A stretch of 64,000 nt of DNA from Sphingopyxis sp. H050 (lineage in GTDB: Bacteria; Pseudomonadota; Alphaproteobacteria; Sphingomonadales; Sphingomonadaceae), in NCBI RefSeq assembly GCF_001468265.1, contig NZ_LNRZ01000002.1:496001-560000 (forward strand), read 5' to 3'. The notes under the pieces were generated by a model. It made no database searches, was not told the DNA's origin, and saw nothing but the letters and a program-made list of their open reading frames with translations. Within the stretch, counting starts at the first letter, position 1; every line of letters starts with the position of its first letter. Positions 16,628-25,773 of this stretch are shown here, in pieces. The translations under genes and the position numbers were made by a program.

Positions 16628-17878
16628 ATGACCGAAGCCTATATCATCGACGCCGTCCGCACCCCGCGCGGGATCGGCAAGCCCGACAAGGGCGCGCTGT
16701 CGCACCTGCATCCCCAGCATCTTGCCGCAACGGTGCTCGGCGCGATCCGCGACCGCAACAATCTAGACACCGCAACCGTCGACGACATCGTCTGGTCGAC
16801 TTCGTCGCAGAACGGCAAGCAGGGCGGCGACCTCGGCCGCATGGCCGCGCTGTCGGCGGGTTATGATACCAAGGCATCGGGCACGACGCTCGACCGCTTC
16901 TGCGGCGGCGGCATCAGTTCGGTGAATTTCGCGGCAGCATCGGTGATGTCGGGGATGGAAGATTGCGTCATTGCCGGCGGCACCGAGATGATGAGCTACA
17001 CCGCCGCCTATGCCGCCGAACAGGCGAACGCCGGCCTGCCGCCGCGCCTGATGGGGTCGGGCCACGAAGCGCTGGACGAACTCCACCCGCAGTCGCACCA
17101 AGGCGTTTGCGGCGACGCGATCGCGACGATCGAGGGCATCAGCCGCGAGGACCTCGACGCGCTCGCACTGGTCAGCCAGCAGCGCGCCGACCGCGCAATC
17201 AAGGAAGGCCGTTTCGCAAAATCGGTCGTCCCTGTGCTCAACCCCGACGGTAGCGTCGCGCTCGACCATGAGGAATTTCCCCGGCCGGAAACCACCGCCG
17301 AAGGTCTTGCCGCGCTGAAGCCCAGCTTCGCCGGGCTTGCCGATTTCGACCTTGGCGGCGGCTTCACCTTCCGCAAGCAGATCAATCGCCGCTATCCCGA
17401 TCTCGAAATCCAGCACTTCCACCATGCAGGCAATTCGTCGGGCGTCGTCGACGGCGCCGCCGCAGTGCTGCTGACGTCGAAGGCCTATGCCGAAAAGAAC
17501 GGACTGAAGCCCCGCGCGCGCATCGTCGCCTATGCCAATATCGGGGACGATCCGACCCTGATGCTGAACGCGCCGGTTCCCGCAGCGAAAAAGGTTCTCG
17601 AAAAGGCGGGCCTGACCAAGGACGACATCGACGTCTGGGAAATCAACGAGGCGTTCGCCGTCGTTGCCGAGAAGTTCATTCGCGACCTCGACCTCGATCG
17701 CGAGAAGGTGAACATCAACGGCGGCTCGATGGCGCTCGGCCATCCGATCGGCGCCACCGGATCGATCCTGATCGGCACGGCGCTCGACGAGCTGGAGCGT
17801 TCGGGCGGCCGCTATGGCCTCGTCACCATGTGCGCAGCGGGCGGGATGGCGCCGGCGATCATCATCGAGCGTGTTTGA
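16628..17878 (+). CDS. Acetyl-CoA C-acyltransferase (thiolase)
   Basis: Thiolase of 416 aa from ATG 16628 (MTEAYIIDAVRTPRGIGK, the normal family opening). The nucleophilic Cys is in LDRFCGGGISSVNFAA near residue 93, the His in NGGSMALGHPIGATGS, and the second Cys in VTMCAAGGMAPA, so the active site is complete. It would release acetyl-CoA or propionyl-CoA at the last step of the local beta-oxidation module. It follows the SDR by 22 nt and is convergent with the PhoX-like gene. Confidence 0.92.
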   Translation: MTEAYIIDAVRTPRGIGKPDKGALSHLHPQHLAATVLGAIRDRNNLDTATVDDIVWSTSSQNGKQGGDLGRMAALSAGYDTKASGTTLDRFCGGGISSVNFAAASVMSGMEDCVIAGGTEMMSYTAAYAAEQANAGLPPRLMGSGHEALDELHPQSHQGVCGDAIATIEGISREDLDALALVSQQRADRAIKEGRFAKSVVPVLNPDGSVALDHEEFPRPETTAEGLAALKPSFAGLADFDLGGGFTFRKQINRRYPDLEIQHFHHAGNSSGVVDGAAAVLLTSKAYAEKNGLKPRARIVAYANIGDDPTLMLNAPVPAAKKVLEKAGLTKDDIDVWEINEAFAVVAEKFIRDLDLDREKVNINGGSMALGHPIGATGSILIGTALDELERSGGRYGLVTMCAAGGMAPAIIIERV

Positions 17879-17888
17879 TCGCGCGTCC

Positions 17889-19259
17889 TCAGAACGGCCC
17901 GCGCACGGCGATCGTCCGTGCCGGGTTGTACAGGTTGAGGAACATTGTCTTGCCGTCGGGCGCGAAGCACACGCCCGAAACCTTGGTCTGCGCGGTCACC
18001 CGCGCGAAGGGATAGACCTTCCCTTCGCGCGTGACGCCGCGCAGCCAGTTGTCGGGCTTGCTGCCGCGCCGGTCTTCGCAAACGACAAGGTCGCCATTCG
18101 GCGCGACGCTGAGGTTGTCGCCGAAACTGAAATGTTCGGGGTCGGTCGTCTCGACGAACAATTGCAGCTGCCCCGGCTGCGCCGCTTTGTCCGCCGTACC
18201 TTCGGTCGGCGAAGGGCGATAGCGCATGATCTGGCCACGCCGCGCCGGACCGCCCGATGTACAGGTGAAATAGATTTCGCCGTCGCCGGCATGAACGCCC
18301 TCGCCGCGCGCGAAGATCGACGCACCGGCCCGCGCGCCCCGCTTGCGAAGGTCGTCCTTGGGGCTCTCGACCTCGTCGAGGTCGACCCAGCGGACATCGT
18401 GCCAGCCGCCGCTCGCCAACGCGGGGCGCGACCAGTTGCGCGTATCGGCCAGCGCCGGATCGACAAGTGCGAGCGCCTGCAAGCGGCCGCCCTTGTGGAG
18501 CTGACCCGGGACGGCGGGCAGGAAGCGATAGAAGAGGCTGTCCTGCCGGTCCTCGGTCATATAGATCGCGCCGCTCTTCGGATCGCAAACGGCGGCCTCG
18601 TGGTTGAAGCGCCCCATCGCCTTGATCGGTTCCGCACTGACCAGCCTTCCCGGAGCGACCGGAATTTCGAACACCCAGCCATGGTCTTCCTTATGCAGCC
18701 CGCCTCCGCGAGAAACATCTTCCTCGCAGCTCAGCCAAGTGCCCCACGGCGTCATCCCGCCCGAGCAATTATAGATGGTGCCGACCAGCGCGAGATACTG
18801 TTCCTCGACTGCAAGGCTCGCAGGGTCGAGGATCAATGTCGAGACACCGCCGGGGAGCGCTTCGCCGCTGCCGGCGCGATAGCAGTCGAACGCCGCCGCA
18901 TCGCCGCTCGCTCCGACCGGGCAGGCGCCCTGCTTCAATTCGTCGGCGCCGAGCTCATGGTTGCGCATCAGGCACAGGCGGCCATCGGACAGCGTCGTGC
19001 AGCCCATGCCATCGGCGCTGTTGGGGACGCGGCGACCGTCACTCATCGTCTGCCCGAATTGCGAAACTATCTTGTACGAAAAGCCCGGCGGCAGATCGAG
19101 GATGTGTGCAGGATCGGGGATCGGCGTCCCGAAACCCTGTCCTTCGGCCAGCATCGCGGCGGCGACATGGCGGCTGTGAAGCGCGAGGCCGGCGAAGGCG
19201 GTGGCCATCAGGCCCCTGGCAAAGCCCCGGCGGTCGAGTGCGATGGATGCCCGTTCCAT
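17889..19259 (-). CDS. PhoX-family (DUF839) protein with Tat signal
   Basis: The 456-aa product resembles PhoX alkaline phosphatases: NCSGGMTPWGTWLSCEED is the family hallmark, followed by GWVFEIPV and further beta-propeller-like segments (GAIYMTEDRQDSLFYRF, GEIYFTCTSGGPARRG). The N-terminus DRRGFARGLMATAFAGLAL is a twin-arginine-type signal, consistent with periplasmic export of a folded metalloprotein. ATG 19259 is preferred over GTG 19280; neither has a clear ribosome site. Phosphatase activity is likely but not certain, since many DUF839 proteins are untested. Confidence 0.82.
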   Translation of the reverse strand: MERASIALDRRGFARGLMATAFAGLALHSRHVAAAMLAEGQGFGTPIPDPAHILDLPPGFSYKIVSQFGQTMSDGRRVPNSADGMGCTTLSDGRLCLMRNHELGADELKQGACPVGASGDAAAFDCYRAGSGEALPGGVSTLILDPASLAVEEQYLALVGTIYNCSGGMTPWGTWLSCEEDVSRGGGLHKEDHGWVFEIPVAPGRLVSAEPIKAMGRFNHEAAVCDPKSGAIYMTEDRQDSLFYRFLPAVPGQLHKGGRLQALALVDPALADTRNWSRPALASGGWHDVRWVDLDEVESPKDDLRKRGARAGASIFARGEGVHAGDGEIYFTCTSGGPARRGQIMRYRPSPTEGTADKAAQPGQLQLFVETTDPEHFSFGDNLSVAPNGDLVVCEDRRGSKPDNWLRGVTREGKVYPFARVTAQTKVSGVCFAPDGKTMFLNLYNPARTIAVRGPF

Positions 19260-19390
19260 GGCGGCGCGATAGGGGTGCACGGTGACATGCCGACTGCAAA
19301 AGTCTGACAGTTCGGCGACATTTTGAAGTTCATTGGCATATTAGCGCAACATTCAGAGGGCCCAAAGGCCCCGCAAAGGAGACGAGAGAC

Positions 19391-20521
19391 ATGACCGGAC
19401 CGCTGCAAGGCATACGCATCATAGAGTTCGCCGGGATCGGCCCCGGGCCTTTCTGCGGCATGATGCTCGCCGACCATGGCGCCGAAGTAATCCGCATCGA
19501 TCGTCCGGGCGGCTTTATGGATCCGCGCGACCCGCTGTCACGGAGCCGCGCCTCGATCGTGCTCGATATGAAGAACCCCGACGCTGTCCAGGCGGCGCGC
19601 GACCTCTGCAAGAGCGCCGACGGGATCATCGAGGGCTTTCGTCCCGGCGTTATGGAACGGCTCGGCCTTGGTCCCGAGGTGCTGCTCGCCGACAATCCTA
19701 AGCTGGTCTATGGCCGGATGACGGGCTGGGGCCAGTTCGGTCCCTACTCGCAGGCTGCCGGTCACGACATCAACTATATCGCGCTCTCGGGTGTGCTGCA
19801 CACGGTGGGCCGCGCGGGTGAGAAGCCCGTGCCGCCGGTCAATTATGTGGGCGACTTCGGCGGTGGCGGCATGATGCTCGCCTTCGGAATGGCCAGCGCG
19901 CTCGTCCATGCCGCGAAGACCGGCGAGGGTCAGGTGATCGACTGCGCGATGACCGACGGATCGGCGCTGCTCGCGGGCATGACGTGGGGCTTCCTCGCCG
20001 CAGGACGCCTCAAGGATGAGCCCGGCGTCAACCTGCTCGATACGGGCGCGCATTTCTATGACACCTACACCTGTTCGGACGGCAAGTTCATCTCGATCGG
20101 GTCGATCGAGCCGCAATTCTATGCCTTGCTGCGCGAGAAAACCGGGCTCGACCAGGATCCGTCGTTCGACCCGCAGATGGATCCGTCGCAATGGGGGCCG
20201 CTGAAGGACAAACTCACCGCATTGTTCGCGACGAAGACCCGCGACGAATGGTGCGCGCTCATGGAGATGACCGACGTGTGCTTTGCGCCGGTCCTGTCGC
20301 TCGCCGAAGCGCCGCAGCATCCGCACAACGTCGCGCGCGAAACCTTCCTGACCGTGGGCGGCGCTACGCAGCCCGCCCCGGCGCCGCGCTACTCGGCGAC
20401 CTCGAATGACGCGCCGCGCCCAGCCCCCGCCGTGGGCACCGACAGCAATGCCGTTCTGGCCGCGATCGGCTACGACGCAAGCCGTATCGCGATCCTGCGC
20501 GAAAGCGGCGCGGTGCGCTGA
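19391..20521 (+). CDS. CaiB/BaiF CoA-transferase family protein (alpha-methylacyl-CoA racemase-like)
   Basis: The 376-aa class III CoA-transferase-fold protein most resembles alpha-methylacyl-CoA racemase, which interconverts 2R/2S-methylacyl-CoA so that branched chains can enter beta-oxidation. Visible: [20 protein letters not shown], the acidic [44 protein letters not shown], and [18 protein letters not shown] with the catalytic-region Asp. AAAGGAG precedes the start. Its presence among acyl-CoA dehydrogenases and a hydratase points to a methyl-branched substrate. A CoA-transferase role remains possible. Confidence 0.88.
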   Translation: MTGPLQGIRIIEFAGIGPGPFCGMMLADHGAEVIRIDRPGGFMDPRDPLSRSRASIVLDMKNPDAVQAARDLCKSADGIIEGFRPGVMERLGLGPEVLLADNPKLVYGRMTGWGQFGPYSQAAGHDINYIALSGVLHTVGRAGEKPVPPVNYVGDFGGGGMMLAFGMASALVHAAKTGEGQVIDCAMTDGSALLAGMTWGFLAAGRLKDEPGVNLLDTGAHFYDTYTCSDGKFISIGSIEPQFYALLREKTGLDQDPSFDPQMDPSQWGPLKDKLTALFATKTRDEWCALMEMTDVCFAPVLSLAEAPQHPHNVARETFLTVGGATQPAPAPRYSATSNDAPRPAPAVGTDSNAVLAAIGYDASRIAILRESGAVR

Positions 20522-20625
20522 CCGGCTTTCGATGGCCGGGCGCCGTAGCGCGTCCGCTCGCCATCCTTGGCTTGCAACCATGTCCCGCGAGGCATAGCCT
20601 GCTCCGCGCAACAGGAGAGATTTTG

Positions 20626-21429
20626 ATGGGTGAGTTTCTGAGTGTCGAGCGGCGGGGCAAGATCGCGATCCTGACGATGATCAAGCCCGAGAGCATGAAC
20701 GCGATCGGCACGCACGAGGATTGCCAGGACATCATCGAAACGCTCCGCGCGCTGGGCGACGACCGCGGCGTCAGCGCGATCATCCTGACCGGCAGCGGCA
20801 AGGCCTTCAGTGCCGGCGGAAATCTGAAAGGCATGAAGGACCGTCAAGGCATCGGAGTTCTCGACCAGCCCGATTCCACCCGCAGCAATTACCGCAAGGG
20901 CGTGCAGGCGGTGATCCGCGCGCTGATGGACTGCGAAGTGCCGATGATCGCCGCGGTCAACGGCCATGCGATCGGGCTCGGCTGCGATCTCGCTTGCACC
21001 TGCGACATCCGGATCGCCGCCGAGAGCGCGAAGTTCGCGTGCAGCTTCATCAAGGTCGGGATCGTCCCCGGCGACGGCGGGGCTTGGCTCCTCCAGAAGG
21101 TCCTCGGCTATCCGCGCGCCGCCGAACTGTTCCTGACCGGCGACCGCTTCGACGCGGCGACCGCGAAGGATTATGGCCTCGTCACCGAAGTCGTTCCCGA
21201 TGCCGAACTGCTCGACCGCGCCGTTGCGATCGCCGAGCGCATCGTCTGCAACCCGCCGCGCGCGCTGCGGCTGACCAAGCGGCTCCTCCGCGAGGCCCAG
21301 CATAGCCGGATGAGCGACATCCTCGAGCTCAGCGCCGCCTATCAGGCGATCGTCCACGAAACCGCCGACAACCGGGAGGCGATCAACGCCTTTGTCGAGA
21401 AGCGGGATCCGGTGTTTACAGGAGACTGA
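20626..21429 (+). CDS. Enoyl-CoA hydratase/isomerase family protein
   Basis: Crotonase-fold protein of 267 aa from ATG 20626, preceded by CAGGAGAG. The oxyanion-hole elements are SGKAFSAGGNLKGMKD and AVNGHAIGLGCDLACTCD; IRIAAESAKFACSFIKVGI and VPGDGGAWLLQ follow. The usual first catalytic Glu at the A..G..GL..D helix is not evident, so it may be an isomerase or hydratase with altered chemistry. It sits directly before a tyrosine-phosphatase-like gene (2-nt gap), probably co-transcribed. Confidence 0.88.
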   Translation: MGEFLSVERRGKIAILTMIKPESMNAIGTHEDCQDIIETLRALGDDRGVSAIILTGSGKAFSAGGNLKGMKDRQGIGVLDQPDSTRSNYRKGVQAVIRALMDCEVPMIAAVNGHAIGLGCDLACTCDIRIAAESAKFACSFIKVGIVPGDGGAWLLQKVLGYPRAAELFLTGDRFDAATAKDYGLVTEVVPDAELLDRAVAIAERIVCNPPRALRLTKRLLREAQHSRMSDILELSAAYQAIVHETADNREAINAFVEKRDPVFTGD

Positions 21430-21431
21430 TC

Positions 21432-22211
21432 ATGCTCGCCGAGCGCGTCCTGCCCCTGTCGGGCATTCACAATTTCCGCGACTATGGCGGCTATGCCGTC
21501 GAAGGCGGCGGACGATTGCGCGATGCGACGCTATGGCGCTCGGCGCACCATGAGGCCGCCAGCGACGAGGATCTGATCGCGCTCGACAAGCTGGGCATCC
21601 AGACCATCATCGACCTGCGCGGCGACGACGAGCGCGAACTGCATCCGTGCCGCCGCTCCGAGAATTTCGCAGGGCGCGTGCTGTTCGCGGGCGGGATCAC
21701 CGCGGGCCTCGCGCCGCATTTGCAGGCCGCGGGCGGTGCGATCGATGCCGAGACGGCGCGCGCGCGGATGATTGATACCTACGCCGGGATGCCGTACCGG
21801 CCCGCACTGGTCGCGACGCTGCGGCTCTATCTGGCGGCGCTGGCAGACGCCGACGCGCCGACCCTTGTCCACTGTGTGGCGGGCAAGGACCGCACGGGCT
21901 TTGCCGTCGCGATCGTCCACCGGCTGCTCGGCGTCCACGAGGACGATCTGATGCAGGACTATCTGCTCACCAACACCGCCGGGAAGATCGACGAGCGGAT
22001 TGCGCAGGGCGCGGCGCATATCCGCATGCGGTACGGCGCCGAGATCAAGGACGATGCGATCCGCGCGCTGATGTCGGTCAACCCCGCCTATCTGGACGCG
22101 GCGCTGGCGACGGTGCGACGCGATCACGGCGATGTCGCGACCTATGCCGAGACGGTACTCAATCTGACGCCGAATAGGCGCGAGGCGATGATCGACAAGC
22201 TGGTGGCGTAG
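21432..22211 (+). CDS. Tyrosine/serine protein-phosphatase family protein (Y_phosphatase3 type)
   Basis: The 259-aa product has the Cys-based phosphatase loop VHCVAGKDRTGFAVAIVHRL at about residue 146 (HCxxGKDR) and the N-terminal family segment GIHNFRDYGGYAVEG followed by LWRSAHHEAAS and IQTIIDLRGDDER. Family members dephosphorylate tyrosine, phosphoinositides or small phosphorylated metabolites. It begins 2 nt after the enoyl-CoA hydratase stop, so it is part of that transcript. Why a phosphatase belongs in a beta-oxidation unit is unclear. Confidence 0.88.
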   Translation: MLAERVLPLSGIHNFRDYGGYAVEGGGRLRDATLWRSAHHEAASDEDLIALDKLGIQTIIDLRGDDERELHPCRRSENFAGRVLFAGGITAGLAPHLQAAGGAIDAETARARMIDTYAGMPYRPALVATLRLYLAALADADAPTLVHCVAGKDRTGFAVAIVHRLLGVHEDDLMQDYLLTNTAGKIDERIAQGAAHIRMRYGAEIKDDAIRALMSVNPAYLDAALATVRRDHGDVATYAETVLNLTPNRREAMIDKLVA

Positions 22212-22228
22212 GCCGGGCGCGGGGCGGG

Positions 22229-23554
22229 CTAGCCCCCCTTGACCAGCACCCCGCCCTTCACCACCGCGTCGACGCTTTCGAGCTGGCGGACATCGGTCAG
22301 CGGGTCGCCGTCGACAGCGATGATGTCGGCGTAGCGGCCGACCTGAATGGCCCCGACGTCTTTCTCGCGTCCCAGCGCTTCGGCGCCGTTGCGCGTCGCG
22401 GCCTGGATCGCCTGCAGCGGCGTCATTCCATATTCGACCATCACGCGGAACTGCTTGCCGACGTCGCCGTGCGGCATCACGCCCGCGTCGGAGCCGAACA
22501 CCATCCGCACGCCCGCCTTGTGCGCCTTGCGGAAATTGTCGCGCTGAATCTGCGCGATCTCGCGGTCCTTGCGAAGATTGTCCTCGAGCACGCCGTTCTT
22601 CGCGCCCTCGGCCTGCGTATATTCGGTGTTGTAGATGTCCATCGAAAACCACACCGGCTGTTTGCGCGCCAGCGCCATGCGGATGCCCTCGTCGTCGAGC
22701 AGGCTCACATGTTCGATCGTATCGATGCCGGCGGCGATGGCCGCGCGGATGCCCGCCGCGCCATGCGCGTGCGCGGCGACGCGCAGGCCCCATTGATGCG
22801 CCTCATCAGCGATCGCGCGCAGTTCCACCTCGGAAACCTGTAGCTGCCCAGGCTCCGTATTGCGCGAGAAGACGCCGCCGGTGGCGCAGACCTTGATCAC
22901 CTCGGCGCCATATTTACGCTGGCGGCGGACCTGATAGCGGAATTCTTCGGGGCCGTCGGCAACGCCCTCTTCCTTGCCGTCCTTCTTTTCCAGGCTTGGC
23001 GGCAGATAGGTGCTGTCGCAATGCCCCCCGGTCGCGCCCAGCGCATAGCCCGCGGGAACGATCCGCGGACCCGTCGCATAGCCGGCGTCGATGGCCTGCT
23101 TCAGGCCGATGTCGTTGCGGTCGCCCGACCCGACGTTCCGCACGGTGGTGAAGCCTGCGCCCAACATGTCGTTCGCATTCTTGACCGCCGTCATGCCCCA
23201 GAAGCTGTCGGTGAATTCGAGCCCGCGATAGCCGCCGATGTCGGCAGGTCCATCGAGGTGGACATGCATGTCGATCAGTCCGGGCAGCAACGTCTTGTCG
23301 CCCAGATCGATATGCTTGACGTTCGACCCCCAACGCACCGTGCGCGCGTCGGCAATGCCGGTGATACGGCCGTCGGCGCCGACGAAGATCGCAGGATAGT
23401 CGACCGTCTTTCCGGTCAGCACATCGACATAGCGTGCGGCGGTGATCACGGTCTGTCCGGCGCCGTCCTGTGCCTGCACCGAAACCGCAAAAAGCGCCGA
23501 CGAACCCAAAGCGATTCCCCGCAGAAAACTGCCGAACTTTACTTGCGATTGCAT
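22229..23554 (-). CDS. Exported amidohydrolase family protein
   Basis: Metal-dependent hydrolase of 441 aa in the amidohydrolase superfamily (imidazolonepropionase/prolidase-like branch). The signal peptide runs to about SVQAQ|DGAG at residue 30, so it is probably periplasmic. Metal ligands: PGLIDMHVHLDGPADIGG (HxH), the later AAHAHGAAGIRAA and IDTIEHVSLLDD histidines, and the Asp in VFGSDAGVMPHGD. The C-terminus closes the barrel with GRYADIIAVDGDPL. Sphingomonads carry many such enzymes acting on dipeptides or amides; the substrate is open. Confidence 0.88.
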   Translation of the reverse strand: MQSQVKFGSFLRGIALGSSALFAVSVQAQDGAGQTVITAARYVDVLTGKTVDYPAIFVGADGRITGIADARTVRWGSNVKHIDLGDKTLLPGLIDMHVHLDGPADIGGYRGLEFTDSFWGMTAVKNANDMLGAGFTTVRNVGSGDRNDIGLKQAIDAGYATGPRIVPAGYALGATGGHCDSTYLPPSLEKKDGKEEGVADGPEEFRYQVRRQRKYGAEVIKVCATGGVFSRNTEPGQLQVSEVELRAIADEAHQWGLRVAAHAHGAAGIRAAIAAGIDTIEHVSLLDDEGIRMALARKQPVWFSMDIYNTEYTQAEGAKNGVLEDNLRKDREIAQIQRDNFRKAHKAGVRMVFGSDAGVMPHGDVGKQFRVMVEYGMTPLQAIQAATRNGAEALGREKDVGAIQVGRYADIIAVDGDPLTDVRQLESVDAVVKGGVLVKGG

Positions 23555-23625
23555 ATTTGATCCGCCTGTTGTGTGTGCCCTGCCAGAGGAATGGCAAATC
23601 GGGACTTTTTAGGACAGCGGAATTT

Positions 23626-24363
23626 TCAGGCGGCCGCGATTTTATGCTGCGCCAGATAATCATAGCCGGGTCGGCAGGCATCGGCGACGGCCCGCGCCGC
23701 GGCGGTCAGTTCGGGCTGCGGCTTGTCGGGCGCGCCGAAACCGGTACTCGATGCCACTGCGTCGTACCAATGCGAGGCCCACACCCCGTCGGTCTGGTGA
23801 ATGCCGGGCTCCCAGCGCAGCATGGCCGGGTTCCAGTCGATCCCGAGCGCGGCGCACAATTTCTGCAGCATCGCAGACGGATCGCGCAGGATGTCGGCGC
23901 TGTCGATCACCGGCGGTGCATGGCCAAGCCGATCGGCTTCGCGATCGAAGAACTCGACCTGCCTGTCGGTGCCAAGATGATCGGGCCGCACGGCGACGCG
24001 CTTCGCCGCATAGCTCGCGACGACGCGCGCGGGATCGCGGATCAGGAAGGCGTGGCGAAGCCCGGGCAGGTCATGGTGCGCGATCGGTCCGACCATATGA
24101 TGCGCCATATGCTTCTGATACCAGATCGGCGTGCCCGCGGGATTTGGTCCCGACATGCTGCGCGCGACACGATGCCAGTCGCAGTCCATCGACGCCATCA
24201 CGTCGTCCATCATCGGCTGCGGATCGCCGGTTTCGCGAAGATACGCGCCGTAGAAGGGTTCGTCGGTCACGAAGGTATCGGCGCGACTGCCGAAGCTGCG
24301 CATCATCGCGGTCGACAGGTTGCGCGGTCCCGACCACATTGCGATGCGGATACAGTCGGTCAC
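23626..24363 (-). CDS. Sulfotransferase-like P-loop protein
   Basis: The 245-aa product begins IRIAMWSGPRNLSTAMMRSF. WSGPRNLST is a P-loop-like PAPS-binding motif of sulfotransferase-fold proteins, and HAFLIRDPARVVASYA fits the 3'-phosphate-binding segment. It starts at GTG 24363, overlapping the stop of the aminotransferase gene as GTGA. This gene order mirrors eukaryotic proteins, notably plant branched-chain-aminotransferase-like proteins, in which a comparable domain and a class IV aminotransferase are fused. A joint pathway is therefore likely, but the product is unknown. Confidence 0.8.
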   Translation of the reverse strand: MTDCIRIAMWSGPRNLSTAMMRSFGSRADTFVTDEPFYGAYLRETGDPQPMMDDVMASMDCDWHRVARSMSGPNPAGTPIWYQKHMAHHMVGPIAHHDLPGLRHAFLIRDPARVVASYAAKRVAVRPDHLGTDRQVEFFDREADRLGHAPPVIDSADILRDPSAMLQKLCAALGIDWNPAMLRWEPGIHQTDGVWASHWYDAVASSTGFGAPDKPQPELTAAARAVADACRPGYDYLAQHKIAAA

Positions 24364-25280
24364 GGACGGCCGCGGCCTGTGATGTCGCTCTCGATCAGCG
24401 TCTTGTAGAGCGTCTGCAATCGCTCGACCATCGGCCCCCTGCCCTCGGTCAGCTTTCGCCCGTCGATCGTGTGCGCTGGGACGACACCAGCGAAGGTGCC
24501 CGTGACGAACGCCTCGTCGGCACCATAGACATCGGTGAGCGAGAAATTCTTCTCATACACCGGAATGCCATTCTCGCGGCAGATACGGATGACATTGCCG
24601 CGCGTGATACCGCCGAGGCAGTAATCGCCGCTCGATGTCCACACTTCGCCTCTGCGCACGATGAAGAAATGGGTCGAATTGCACGTCGCGACGAAGCCGT
24701 GCGGATCGAGCATCAGTCCCTCGTCGGCACCCGCCTGCGCCGCCTGAATGCAGGCGGTGATGCAGTTGAGCTTCGAGTGCGAATTAAGCTTCGGATCCTG
24801 CACCGCCGGGTCGCCGCGACGGACGTGAACGGTAAACAGCGACAGGCCTTTTTCGACCGTGGCGGGCAGCGGATCCTTATGCTCGGCGATGATGACGATC
24901 GTCGCGGGCGAAATAACGACGCGGGGGTCCTGATAGGGGGTCGAGCGAATGCCGCGCGTGACCATCAGCCGGATATGGCAGGCGTCCATGCCGTTCGCAT
25001 CGATGGTGTCATAAAGCCGCTGTTCGAGCTGAGCGCGCGATATGCCGATGTCCATCGCGATCGCTTTCGCACCCTCCCACAATCGGTCCAGATGCTGATC
25101 GAGGAAGGCCATCCGCCCTTTGTGGACGCGAATTCCCTCCCACACGCCGTCGCCGAGCATGAAGCCGCTATCGAAGACCGATACCGTCGCCTGCGCGCGC
25201 GGGATCAGGTCGCCGTTGACGTTGATGAGGATTGCGTCGTTGCGCGGATCGGGGACGAAGTCGTGCGTGCCTTGAGCCAT
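24360..25280 (-). CDS. Class IV aminotransferase (D-amino-acid/branched-chain type)
   Basis: PLP-dependent fold-type IV enzyme of 306 aa. Visible: VSVFDSGFMLGDGVWEGIRV near residue 35; the PLP-Lys segment KLNSHSKLNCITACIQAAQ near residue 160; DEGLMLDPHGFVATCNSTHF; and GDYCLGGITRGNVIRICREN, the phosphate-binding loop. It may act as a branched-chain or D-amino acid aminotransferase, or as an aminodeoxychorismate-lyase relative. It is translationally coupled to the sulfotransferase-like gene downstream (GTGA). Confidence 0.88.
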   Translation of the reverse strand: MAQGTHDFVPDPRNDAILINVNGDLIPRAQATVSVFDSGFMLGDGVWEGIRVHKGRMAFLDQHLDRLWEGAKAIAMDIGISRAQLEQRLYDTIDANGMDACHIRLMVTRGIRSTPYQDPRVVISPATIVIIAEHKDPLPATVEKGLSLFTVHVRRGDPAVQDPKLNSHSKLNCITACIQAAQAGADEGLMLDPHGFVATCNSTHFFIVRRGEVWTSSGDYCLGGITRGNVIRICRENGIPVYEKNFSLTDVYGADEAFVTGTFAGVVPAHTIDGRKLTEGRGPMVERLQTLYKTLIESDITGRGRP

Positions 25281-25318
25281 GCGGCGACACTAGCCGCCGC
25301 GGCGCGCGTGTCGAGGGG

Positions 25319-25729
25319 TCAGACGCCCTTGCGGCCGAAACCGCCCGGTCGCGGTGCGAAGGGACGCAGGTCGTCGCTCACCGCATCACTCGCGATCGGC
25401 GGCGGCAGCGCGCTGTCGCGATTGCGCATATAGTTGGCGAAGGCCGCGTCGGCGTCGAAGCCCTCGGTTTCGAGCGGGGGATCGCCGCCGGCGGCGGCGC
25501 CGGGAACGCGGTTCGCGCCGGTCAGGATGCGGATCAGCTTGACGATCACGGGCAGCGACAGAATGACGCCGACAAAGGTAAGCCCCATGACCGTCGGGCC
25601 AAGCCCGATGTTGGCGATGCCTTCCGCAGAGCCGCCGCCGACGCCCGTGAAATACCACAGCATCACGCCGATATAGGCCGCCGGGATCAGGGCAAAGGCC
25701 CAGCTGAACGCACCGCTGAAAAAGCGCAT
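25319..25729 (-). CDS. Small inner-membrane protein of unknown function
   Basis: The 136-aa product has two predicted membrane helices (FALIPAAYIGVMLWYFTGV and VMGLTFVGVILSLPVIVKLI) and a soluble C-terminal tail rich in Pro, Asp and Ala (DDLRPFAPRPGGFGRKGV). GGAAGGATTT precedes ATG 25729. It lies between a PAP2 phosphatase and an aminotransferase on the same strand. I do not recognise a family. Confidence 0.7.
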   Translation of the reverse strand: MRFFSGAFSWAFALIPAAYIGVMLWYFTGVGGGSAEGIANIGLGPTVMGLTFVGVILSLPVIVKLIRILTGANRVPGAAAGGDPPLETEGFDADAAFANYMRNRDSALPPPIASDAVSDDLRPFAPRPGGFGRKGV

Positions 25730-25773
25730 CGGAAATCCTTCCTGCCGATACAGCTCCCTCTAACCAAGAATGC

